Assembly: GCF_041262565.1 (NCBI RefSeq)
Contig: NZ_JBGCCJ010000001.1
Coordinates: forward strand, 1,488,001 to 1,552,000
DNA: 64,000 nt
Source: Leifsonia sp. EB41
Lineage (GTDB): Bacteria; Actinomycetota; Actinomycetes; Actinomycetales; Microbacteriaceae
Reading direction: 5' to 3'
Part shown: piece after piece, positions 35,960 to 43,205 of the stretch
How positions within the stretch are numbered: position 1 is the first letter of the stretch
How the letters are laid out: every line of letters starts with the position of its first letter
The notes under the pieces: model-generated
Databases searched by the model: none
What the model was told of the DNA's origin: nothing
Seen by the model: only the letters and a program-made list of their open reading frames with translations
Program-made: the position numbers and the translations under genes

Positions 35960-36771
35960 AGCTGCTCTCGACCCCCGCGCGCATCGTCGTCGGCCTCTGC
36001 ATGCTGGTCGGCCTGGTGATCCTCTACGTGCCGCTGCTGCTGATCGTGCTGAACTCGTTCAACAGCTCACGGACGTTCTCGTTCCCGCCGCCCGGCTTCA
36101 CGCTGCAGTGGTGGGTGGACGCGTTCCAGTCGCGCGGTGCGGCGGACGCGCTGGCGACCTCCGTGATCGCCGGGCTCTGCGCCTCCGCGATCGCACTGGT
36201 GCTCGGGACGATGGCGGCCTTCGCCGTGCAGCGGTTCCGGTTCTTCGGCCGGCAGAGCATCAACTTCCTGGTCGTGCTGCCGATCACCCTCCCGGGCATC
36301 GTCACCGGCATCGCGTTGGCCTCGACGTTCACGACCGTGCTCGGGCCGCTCGGCGTGACGCTCGGGATGGCGACGGTCATCATCGGCCACGCCACGTTCT
36401 GCATCGTCATCGTCTACAACAACGTCCAGGCCCGGCTGCGGCGGATGGGGACCTCCCTGGAGGAGGCCTCCGGCGACCTCGGCGCGCGCGGCTGGCAGAC
36501 GTTCCTCTGGGTGACGCTGCCGCAGGTGCGCGGGGCGCTCGCGGCGGGCGTGCTGCTGGCCTTCGCGCTCAGCTTCGACGAGATCGTGGTGACGACGTTC
36601 ACGGCGGGACCGGCCGTGCAGACGCTGCCGATCTGGATCTTCCAGAACCTGTTCCGGCCGAACCAGGCGCCGGTCGTCAACGTGGTCGCGGCCGTGCTCA
36701 CGATCCTTGCGATCATCCCGGTGTGGCTCTCCCAGCGCCTAGCCGGCGACTCGGTCACGAGTCGCGTCTAG
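35956..36771 (+). CDS. ABC transporter permease, PotC-like
   Basis: A 271-residue permease, the second membrane subunit of the polyamine-type importer, with six predicted spans. The EAA loop is visible as EEASGDLGARGWQTFLWVTLPQVRGAL near residue 170. The GTG at 35956 is the start and overlaps the PotB-like stop. It ends the operon and converges on the aldo/keto reductase gene, with the family-B palindrome between them. Confidence 0.92.
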   Translation: MKLLSTPARIVVGLCMLVGLVILYVPLLLIVLNSFNSSRTFSFPPPGFTLQWWVDAFQSRGAADALATSVIAGLCASAIALVLGTMAAFAVQRFRFFGRQSINFLVVLPITLPGIVTGIALASTFTTVLGPLGVTLGMATVIIGHATFCIVIVYNNVQARLRRMGTSLEEASGDLGARGWQTFLWVTLPQVRGALAAGVLLAFALSFDEIVVTTFTAGPAVQTLPIWIFQNLFRPNQAPVVNVVAAVLTILAIIPVWLSQRLAGDSVTSRV

Positions 36772-36781
36772 GCGCGCACAC

Positions 36782-36834
36782 ATTCGTGCCGAATGTCGAC
36801 TCTGGATGCGCCAGAGTCGACATTCGGCACGAAT
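36782..36834. repeat. Palindromic element, family B copy 1
   Basis: An inverted repeat with perfect 24-bp arms around a 5-base loop (ATGCG). The arm begins ATTCGTGCCGAATGTCG, a 17-bp core also present at 45867-45923. It lies between two convergent genes ending at 36771 and 36843. Bidirectional termination is likely. Confidence 0.8.
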
Positions 36835-36842
36835 CGTGGAGG

Positions 36843-37853
36843 CTACGCCTCGCGGTGCTGCGGCGAGCGCGTCGCCGTGTGCGAGGCGTCACGCTCGACC
36901 GCGCCGCCGAGCACCTCGTCGATGCTGCCGAGCAGCTCGGCCGGGATGGCGACTCCGGAGGCCTTCACGTTCTCGACGACCTGCTCGGGGCGGGAGGCGC
37001 CGATGATCGCGGTGGCGACGTTGTCGTTCTGGAGCACCCAGGCGACCGCGAGCTGCGCCGGCGTGAGGCCGAGCTCCTGCGCGATCGGGGTGAGCTGCTG
37101 GACGCGGGTCAGCACGTCGTCGGTCAGCCAGCGCTTGACCGCTCCCGCGCCGCCCTTCTCGTCGGTCGCCCGGCTGCCCTCGGGCAGCGGCGCGCCAGGA
37201 AGGTACTTGCCGCTGAGGACGCCCTGCGCGACAGGCGACCACACGATCTGCGAGATGCCGAGCTCCTTGGACGTCGGCACGACCTCCGCCTCGATGACCC
37301 GCCACAGCGCCGAGTACTCGGGCTGATTCGAGATCAGCTGGAAGCCGAGGTCCTTCGCCAGCGCGTGCCCGGCGCGAAGCTGGTCCGCCGTCCACTCGCT
37401 CACGCCGATGTAGAGCGCCTTGCCCTGCCGCACGATGTCGGCGAAGGCCTGCATCGTCTCCTCCAGCGGGGTGAAGAAGTCGAAGCGGTGCGCCTGGTAC
37501 AGGTCGACGTAGTCGGTGCCGAGCCGGGTGAGCGAGCCGTCGATGGACTCCAGGATGTGCTTGCGCGACAGCCCGACGTCGTTGTGGCCCTTGGGCCCGG
37601 TCGCGCCGAACACCTTCGTGAAGATTTCCAGCGACTGCCGGCGCTGGCCCTTCAGGGCGTCGCCGAGCACCTGCTCCGCTGCGGTGTTGGCGTAGACGTC
37701 CGCGGTGTCGAACGTGCTGATGCCGGCGTCGAGGGCGGCCCGGACGCACGCGGCGGCGGTCTCGTTCTCGATCTGCGAGCCGTGGGTCAGCCAGTTTCCG
37801 TAGGTGATCTCGGAGATCTTGAAGCCGGAGTTGCCGAGATGTCTGAACTGCAC
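36843..37853 (-). CDS. Aldo/keto reductase, Kv-beta-like
   Basis: A 336-residue NADPH-dependent aldo/keto reductase with the (alpha/beta)8 fold. The catalytic residues appear in FDTADVYANT (Asp and Tyr), a Lys in IFTKVFG and a His in YQAHRFD. The NADPH-binding end carries IIGASRPEQVVENV. This is the family of voltage-gated-channel beta-subunit-like and Tas-like reductases; the carbonyl substrate is unknown. The GTG at 37853 is the start, preceded by AAAGGAA. It is a single gene on the minus strand. Confidence 0.92.
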   Translation of the reverse strand: MQFRHLGNSGFKISEITYGNWLTHGSQIENETAAACVRAALDAGISTFDTADVYANTAAEQVLGDALKGQRRQSLEIFTKVFGATGPKGHNDVGLSRKHILESIDGSLTRLGTDYVDLYQAHRFDFFTPLEETMQAFADIVRQGKALYIGVSEWTADQLRAGHALAKDLGFQLISNQPEYSALWRVIEAEVVPTSKELGISQIVWSPVAQGVLSGKYLPGAPLPEGSRATDEKGGAGAVKRWLTDDVLTRVQQLTPIAQELGLTPAQLAVAWVLQNDNVATAIIGASRPEQVVENVKASGVAIPAELLGSIDEVLGGAVERDASHTATRSPQHREA

Positions 37854-37969
37854 TGTCGTTCCTTTCGAGGGGAGGTCGACTCGATCGTAGGCAGATGCGA
37901 TTCAGTGGGGCCAACAGTGGTTGGTTCTGGGATTCAGTGGTCTCAGTGCTGAGTGACGGTCAGTCGCCT

Positions 37970-39031
37970 TTATCGGTCTTTGAAGTAGCGGAACAGGTGG
38001 CGCTCCCGAACGGTGAGCACACCGGACCACGCCCCGACGAATCCCGAGAGCCAGAGGGAGCACATCACCGTGATGCCGACGGCCAGCGAGGGTCCGGCTC
38101 CGCTTTCGAGACCGGCCCCGATCAGAACAACAGCCGGCATCGCAAGGGCCGCCGAGATGATGCCCCATGCCACGGTCTCGGCAGCGACGATCCCCCTGAG
38201 ATCACTGTGCGATGCTCCAGCGTGGAGGGCGGACGCAAGTGCGAGCCGTCTGGAACGAACGGCGACGAAGCCGAGGACCAGGCCGACCAGCGCGGCACAC
38301 GGCCCGATGAAACGGCTGATCCGCTCTGCGAAAAGGGCGCGACCGTCGAAAGTCACGCCCAACGTGGGGTTCAATTGCGCGATAGCAGGCGGATCGTGCT
38401 GATCGCCCCCCAGCAGCACGGTCGAGAGCAGAGCAGCGGTCATGTCCTGCGCGGGCCGTGAGTCGATCCAGCACTCATCGAACGCTCGATCCGCAAGTAC
38501 AGGGGCGAGCGCAGCGTATGAGAGTCCCGGCCTTCGTCCGTCCTCGGGGTACGGGTAGTCGCCACCGACTCGCACCGTTCCTGACGTCGTGAACAGGATG
38601 TCGGCAGTTGCCGGTCCCAACGCCTCCATGGCCTCCGGCCCCAGGAGCACACCGGCGCTGCGCGTTGCAGCACCGATGACGGCGATGAATCCGGGCGATG
38701 CCTCGCTGAGGGGAATCGGCGAGCGGCGAAGAACCGTCGGCACAAGCTGCCAGGATGTCGATCGCACTGCACCAGCAGCTGCCACTCCCGGCAACTCGGC
38801 GAGACGGTCACAGCGCGTGCCATCCACGCGGTCCATCGCGGTGACGATCGAGATGGACGCGCCGCTGCGGGCGAATTCGTCGGCTCGCGCAGCGAGTTGC
38901 TGCGTCGAGCTCACGTCGGCTCCGGCAAGCAGGCTGACTGTCGCCGCAGCGACGATTGCAGTACGGCACGCGGCCGCTGAACCGGTCGTGGTATTTCGCC
39001 ACGCTTCTCGGAGAATGGCGCGGAACCTCAT
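37970..39031 (-). CDS. ABC transporter permease of the bacteriocin operon (FtsX/MacB-like)
   Basis: A 353-residue membrane protein with an N-terminal span (about 22-40), a roughly 180-residue extracytoplasmic domain and three C-terminal spans (about 245-350), the layout of MacB/FtsX-type permeases. It overlaps the ATPase gene by 4 bases and is the last gene of the lactococcin-972-like operon. With the ATPase and the peptidoglycan-binding adaptor it would form a mechanotransmission-type complex; self-protection against the bacteriocin is the likely role, but export of another factor is possible. Confidence 0.82.
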   Translation of the reverse strand: MRFRAILREAWRNTTTGSAAACRTAIVAAATVSLLAGADVSSTQQLAARADEFARSGASISIVTAMDRVDGTRCDRLAELPGVAAAGAVRSTSWQLVPTVLRRSPIPLSEASPGFIAVIGAATRSAGVLLGPEAMEALGPATADILFTTSGTVRVGGDYPYPEDGRRPGLSYAALAPVLADRAFDECWIDSRPAQDMTAALLSTVLLGGDQHDPPAIAQLNPTLGVTFDGRALFAERISRFIGPCAALVGLVLGFVAVRSRRLALASALHAGASHSDLRGIVAAETVAWGIISAALAMPAVVLIGAGLESGAGPSLAVGITVMCSLWLSGFVGAWSGVLTVRERHLFRYFKDR

Positions 39032-39660
39032 GACGCCCCGCCGGGTGTCGTCGGCAATGCGAGTTCCCGCCGGAGCACGATGTGATCAGTGCAGGCAGCC
39101 TGAGTGTCGAGATCGTGGGTAGCGACCACGACGATGGTGTCCGCCGCAGCGATGGCCCTGATCGACCCGTTGACTCCGTTCGCGGTCTCCCTGTCGAGTT
39201 GCGCCGTCGGCTCGTCGATGAGGAAGAGGTCCGGCGCAGCGGCGAGCCCCCTGGCCAACATGAGTCGCTGGGCCTCGCCTCCGCTCAGCTCGCGAAAGGA
39301 ACGATCAGCCCGAGAGAGTAGACCGAAGCTGTCGAGCATCCTATCGGCGAGAACGTCGGCCTCTTCTGTCGAGTGCCCCCGGGCGAGGAAAGGAAACGCA
39401 ACGTGGTCCCGCGCAGTCCTGTTGGAGGAACCGTGCGGATTCTGGAAGACCCACCCGATCTTGGCATCAACCGGCACAGCGATGGCGCCCTCCGCTGGTG
39501 CCATCCACCCGGCGAGCAGCGCCAGCAGCGTGCTTTTGCCCGCCCCGGACGGCCCGGTCAGGGAGTAGACCCGGCCGGCCTCCAGTGCGACGCTCAGTCC
39601 ACGGAAGAGCCACTCCCCGCTCGCAAAGCGATGACCGACATTCGAAAGCTCTACCCGCAT
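39028..39660 (-). CDS. ABC transporter ATP-binding protein of the bacteriocin operon
   Basis: A 210-residue ATPase of the LolD/MacB group. Walker A is GPSGAGKST (about 36-44), signature ELSGGEAQRLMLARG, Walker B LFLIDEPTAQLD, switch histidine in VVVATHDLDTQ. It is cytoplasmic and would drive the permease encoded by the next gene (4-base overlap). The 5' end overlaps the adaptor gene by 10 bases. Confidence 0.9.
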   Translation of the reverse strand: MRVELSNVGHRFASGEWLFRGLSVALEAGRVYSLTGPSGAGKSTLLALLAGWMAPAEGAIAVPVDAKIGWVFQNPHGSSNRTARDHVAFPFLARGHSTEEADVLADRMLDSFGLLSRADRSFRELSGGEAQRLMLARGLAAAPDLFLIDEPTAQLDRETANGVNGSIRAIAAADTIVVVATHDLDTQAACTDHIVLRRELALPTTPGGAS

Positions 39661-40679
39661 GGGGAATGCGCGTCAGGTCTCGAGTCGACACGCTCCGGCT
39701 TCTTCCCATTGGGAAATACGACGATCGTCTCTCCCAGCTGGGAACCGAGGATCTCGACCTGGTAGCGGTCACCGCGCGACGATACGCAACCGCGAACTCC
39801 ATCCACACCGAAGACGGCACTGGGAACGACGACCGAGACCTGGACGGGCTCGCTGAGCGCCAGGCGGGCATCGATCGGTTTCGCCTCGGACGCGGATACG
39901 TCCACATTCCCGGCCGCTCCGAGCGCCGGCAGATCCGCCACCTGCACGACGCCATCGTCATCGACGGCGTAACGCCCCTCGCCGACGATGACGACCCGAG
40001 CGCCGGGCAACAGATCACCCGGCGGGTCGATGACGGTGACTCTCGGCGAGGTACTCGCGAACGTCGCCATGGTCGCACCGTGGTCGACAGGTACTCCGGC
40101 GGAAAGGTCGCACTGCGACACCGAGACAGTCGGGGTCGGCAACCAGAGCACGGATGCGGCGGGAACGCTGTCCGGCGCGATTGTGACGCCGATTCGAGCG
40201 AATGCCTGGGCGGCGGCGACGATCGTGTTGCGCCCCATCACTCCATCCCTCGAGATGGGAGCCCCGAGGCGATGCAATTCCTCTTGGAGGGCGCGGACAT
40301 CGTCGCCCGTGGAGCCAACGGTCAGATCGCGCCAAAGAGGGACCCGTGTCGTGAGAGCGAGATAGGGCATCCCGTCGACAGAGACAGGCGATGTCCCGGA
40401 CTCCACAGCCATCCCTGGCTCGCACGGGAAGGAGGTCACGCGACCCGTCGTCGGCGCGAGTAAGGGAACGGGCACGGATGTTCGGACGGAGAGTTGGACG
40501 CTACGCGCGTCGTCGAATCGGTCCTGGCCGACGGGCAGCTCCTTCATCGAGGTGGCCGAGCGAAGGGCAGCAGGCGGTTCCGCCATCACTGTCGCGGCCG
40601 CTGCGGCTCCCGCCGAGGCGGCCGCGACTACCAAGATGGCTACCCAACCGACGCGGCTACGCAAGGATCGTTCAGCCAC
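39651..40679 (-). CDS. Exported peptidoglycan-binding adaptor protein
   Basis: A 342-residue protein with a Sec-type signal or anchor (about 10-32) and a peptidoglycan-binding domain of the PGB_1 type around residues 120-170 (VGSTGDDVRALQEELHRLGAP). The flanking regions resemble membrane-fusion (HlyD/MacA-like) adaptors: a short lipoyl-like beta stretch near 78-100 and a barrel-like part near 210-320. It would link the ABC transporter to the cell wall. It overlaps the lipoprotein gene upstream by 8 bases and the ATPase gene downstream by 10, so it belongs to the bacteriocin operon. Confidence 0.82.
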   Translation of the reverse strand: MAERSLRSRVGWVAILVVAAASAGAAAAATVMAEPPAALRSATSMKELPVGQDRFDDARSVQLSVRTSVPVPLLAPTTGRVTSFPCEPGMAVESGTSPVSVDGMPYLALTTRVPLWRDLTVGSTGDDVRALQEELHRLGAPISRDGVMGRNTIVAAAQAFARIGVTIAPDSVPAASVLWLPTPTVSVSQCDLSAGVPVDHGATMATFASTSPRVTVIDPPGDLLPGARVVIVGEGRYAVDDDGVVQVADLPALGAAGNVDVSASEAKPIDARLALSEPVQVSVVVPSAVFGVDGVRGCVSSRGDRYQVEILGSQLGETIVVFPNGKKPERVDSRPDAHSPCG

Positions 40680-41250
40680 CGAGAAGTCCGTCGGGGTCGA
40701 GGTCGCAGGCCTTGACCGCCCCGGCTTTGGCCACGCTCTTCGGCATGTCGCCTGCGAGATAGTCCTTGAGACCGTACCCGGCGCCGACCAGACCGTTGCG
40801 CTTGTAGCAGTCGACGATCAGCGCCGCCATGTCCTTGTGCGACGGATTGACCCGCATTTGCACATAGAACATGCCGATCGGATATTCACCAGACTCGTCA
40901 GAGCATCGACGCTCGACCTTCTGCGCTTCGTCGTGCGACATGGATGCCGGGTGAGTGTACGACCCGCCCTCGAAGTCGTAGCGCGCCAGGGTGACTCCCG
41001 CTGCAGACATGCACGCGCGATAGCGGTCCTTCATCTCCGCATACTCCTGGTCGGAAATCTTCCCGTCCTCGAGAGTTGCTCTGATCTCTGGCGATAGCGC
41101 ATTTTGATATTGATGTTGCATCTCCTCTGCCCACGAGCCAGTGGACAGGGGAATATCGTCGACCTCTGGACGCGGGCTCGAACACCCGGCCGTAGCGGCG
41201 ATGAGAGCAGTCACGACGAGCGCGCTGCTGAACCTCTTTTGATGAGACAT
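40672..41250 (-). CDS. Lipoprotein of the bacteriocin operon
   Basis: A 192-residue exported lipoprotein: basic start, hydrophobic core and lipobox ATAGC with Cys23. The mature part has five more cysteines or so (for example YRACMS, ERRCSDE, VDCYK and KACDL) and no recognised domain. It lies 63 bases after the bacteriocin precursor gene and overlaps the adaptor gene. An immunity or chaperone role for the bacteriocin is a reasonable inference. Confidence 0.8.
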   Translation of the reverse strand: MSHQKRFSSALVVTALIAATAGCSSPRPEVDDIPLSTGSWAEEMQHQYQNALSPEIRATLEDGKISDQEYAEMKDRYRACMSAAGVTLARYDFEGGSYTHPASMSHDEAQKVERRCSDESGEYPIGMFYVQMRVNPSHKDMAALIVDCYKRNGLVGAGYGLKDYLAGDMPKSVAKAGAVKACDLDPDGLLGG

Positions 41251-41274
41251 GATCTAGTGCTTTCGACAAGGGTT

Positions 41275-41307
41275 GGGATGACGCCGCTGACCAGGCGACG
41301 CCATCCC
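41275..41307 (-). terminator. Hairpin between bacteriocin precursor and lipoprotein genes
   Basis: On the minus-strand transcript GGGATGGCGTCGC pairs with GCGGCGTCATCCC (13 bp with two G-U pairs, 7-base loop). It starts 7 bases after the precursor stop codon. It probably lets only part of transcription pass, giving more precursor than transporter. Confidence 0.6.
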
Positions 41308-41313
41308 GAATGC

Positions 41314-41604
41314 CTACTTGACGTCGTAGAACGCGGTGTTCCCGCCGATGGCGGAGATCGCCTGAGCCTTGGCCGCCACACGGGGCTTCGCCCAACCGGC
41401 ATAGTCGCACCCGGCGCCACAGGCTGTTGCCTTGTGGTCACGAGAGTTGTGCTGGTAGTTCGAGTAGGTGTACTTGCCGGTTACTCCGTAGTCCCACGTT
41501 CCGCCCTCGACGGACACAGTCGTGGCGTGCGCAGCGGTGGCACCGCCTGCGATGAGCGCTCCCGCTACCGCTGTCGTGGCGAGCGCTTTCGTCAAGATCT
41601 TCAT
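41314..41604 (-). CDS. Lactococcin-972-family bacteriocin precursor
   Basis: A 96-residue precursor with a Sec signal peptide and a predicted cut after AHA at residue 27, giving a 69-residue mature peptide. The mature part has the family features: VEGGTWDYGV, a Tyr-rich YTYSNYQHNSRDHKAT stretch and a C-terminal AFYDVK. Lactococcin 972 itself blocks septum formation by binding lipid II. This peptide differs by two cysteines in ATACGAGCDYAGW, which could form a disulfide absent from lactococcin 972. AGAAGGAGAG precedes the ATG. It heads the lipoprotein-adaptor-ABC operon. Confidence 0.88.
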   Translation of the reverse strand: MKILTKALATTAVAGALIAGGATAAHATTVSVEGGTWDYGVTGKYTYSNYQHNSRDHKATACGAGCDYAGWAKPRVAAKAQAISAIGGNTAFYDVK

Positions 41605-41656
41605 CGGTCTCTCCTTCTAGGTCTTTCGGCGCATCTGTCCAGCCGAAATGTTTCAC

Positions 41657-42583
41657 CTAGCGTACACACGACTCGCGTCTACCGCGCAACATTTTCAGTC
41701 CTGCGCGCACCACCTCGGCCACTACCTGCGGCTTGCCGCCCTCCTTGGAGTTCTGCGTCGCCGAGTGCCCGGCTCCCGGGATCGTGCCGACGCTCGCCTC
41801 CGGGAGCAGCTTCCGCAGCCGGTCGACCGCGTGGCGGAGGTACGTCGGCGACTTCTCCGCCGAGATGAGCAGCACCGGCCCGCGGATCGCCGCGTAGTCG
41901 CCGATCCGGTCGGCGCGCTGCGCGACGATCCGCATGTCGTACGGGACCGCCAGCGCCAGCTCGCTCATCGTGGCGCCGCCGACCGGGAGGGAGCCCGCGT
42001 CCTTGGCGAGCATCTTCCGGGTGCTGGACTCCAGCATCCGCCGCGGGAAGAAGCGGAGGAACGCCGGGCCCATCTGCGTGCCGAGCAGGGCGGTGACCAT
42101 ATAAGCCGGCACGTCGCCGCGGGCGGCCTCCGGGTCGAACCGGGCGAGGAAGGCGTCGAGGTCCAGGGAGCCGTCGGCGACGAGGGCGGGCTCGAAGAGC
42201 ACGACGGCGAGCTCGGGCCGCGCGAGCGCGACCTCGGCGGCGATGATGCCGCCGGAGCTGACGCCCAGGATGGCGGTGGCGCCGGTCGCGGCGACGACCG
42301 CGGCGGCGTCGGCGACGTCGAGCGCCAGGTCGTAGGCCTCCAGCGCGGGGTACGCGCCACTGCGGCCCCGGCCGCGGCGGTTCATCAGGTGCACGGTGAA
42401 CGATCCGGCGAGCGCGGCCGCGAGCTCGCTCTGGCTGGCCGCCGACTGCATGGTTCCGTGGACGATCACGAGGCCGGGCCCCGTGCCGGTGCTGAAGTAC
42501 TCGATCGGCGTGCCATCCTCGGAAGACACCAGGTGCGAGGTGAGCTGATCGGTGGATGGTGCGGTGCTGACGGTGCGGGACAT
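41657..42583 (-). CDS. Alpha/beta hydrolase
   Basis: A 308-residue alpha/beta-hydrolase. The nucleophile elbow is LGVSSGG (Ser in GVSSG), the oxyanion region VIVHGTMQSA, and the C-terminal catalytic His is in GAGHSATQ. The ATG at 42583 is preferred because GAGAGGAAGG lies before it; an earlier in-frame start would enter the divergent MarR gene. The substrate is unknown. It is divergent from a MarR-type regulator across a 95-bp region with a palindromic operator, so that regulator probably controls it. Confidence 0.88.
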   Translation of the reverse strand: MSRTVSTAPSTDQLTSHLVSSEDGTPIEYFSTGTGPGLVIVHGTMQSAASQSELAAALAGSFTVHLMNRRGRGRSGAYPALEAYDLALDVADAAAVVAATGATAILGVSSGGIIAAEVALARPELAVVLFEPALVADGSLDLDAFLARFDPEAARGDVPAYMVTALLGTQMGPAFLRFFPRRMLESSTRKMLAKDAGSLPVGGATMSELALAVPYDMRIVAQRADRIGDYAAIRGPVLLISAEKSPTYLRHAVDRLRKLLPEASVGTIPGAGHSATQNSKEGGKPQVVAEVVRAGLKMLRGRRESCVR

Positions 42584-42636
42584 GGGATGCCCTTCCTCTC
42601 CGGTTCGCCGAGCCTCGTGGCCTGGCTTTCGATTTG

Positions 42637-42651
42637 TCTTAGTAACTAAGA
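42637..42651. promoter_or_regulatory. MarR-type operator
   Basis: TCTTAGTAACTAAGA is a perfect 15-bp palindrome (7-bp arms and a central base) between the divergent hydrolase and MarR genes. It is placed to control both promoters. Confidence 0.75.
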
Positions 42652-42678
42652 TAATGAGCGACTGAGAGGATTGCAAGA

Positions 42679-43173
42679 GTGGATTCGACGGAACCCGACG
42701 CCAGCGCGCGCGACGAGCTGATCGCACGCCTGACCGACCTCGGCGCGCAGTCCGCCAGCCTGACCGGACTGTTCCAGCAGCGCGCAGCCGCGAGCTACGG
42801 CCTCGGGGTCAGCGACATGAAGGCCCTCGACGTGCTGATGCGCAACGGACCGCAGACGGCCGGGCAGCTCGGCACGGCCCTGAACCTGACCTCCGGGGCG
42901 GTCACCGGGATCGCCGACCGACTGATCAAGCGTGGGTTCGCGCAGCGCGAGGCCGACCCCGCCGACCGGCGGCGGGTGCTGATCAGCGCGGACTTCGCCG
43001 CCCTCCAGTCCGGGCCGAACGTGTACCGGTCGATCGGGGAGGCCTTCCGGCGGCTGCACGAGTCGCTGACCACCGAGCAGCTCGCGTTCCTCGCGCGCTA
43101 CCAGGAGGAGTCGATCGCGCTGACCCAGCAGGCGGTCGACGCCCTCGGCGGCCCACACGGCCCCGCGTCCTAG
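42679..43173 (+). CDS. MarR-family regulator
   Basis: A 164-residue winged-helix MarR-family repressor. The DNA-binding segment is QTAGQLGTALNLTSGAVTGIADRLIKRG near residues 59-86, and the wing carries DRRRVLIS. The GTG start at 42679 has GAGAGG 10 bases before it. It is divergent from the alpha/beta hydrolase gene and likely controls that gene and itself at the palindrome at 42637. A ligand cannot be inferred. Confidence 0.9.
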   Translation: MDSTEPDASARDELIARLTDLGAQSASLTGLFQQRAAASYGLGVSDMKALDVLMRNGPQTAGQLGTALNLTSGAVTGIADRLIKRGFAQREADPADRRRVLISADFAALQSGPNVYRSIGEAFRRLHESLTTEQLAFLARYQEESIALTQQAVDALGGPHGPAS

Positions 43174-43205
43174 ACCCCGATCGCGCCACCGCAGAGAATG
43201 GCCCC

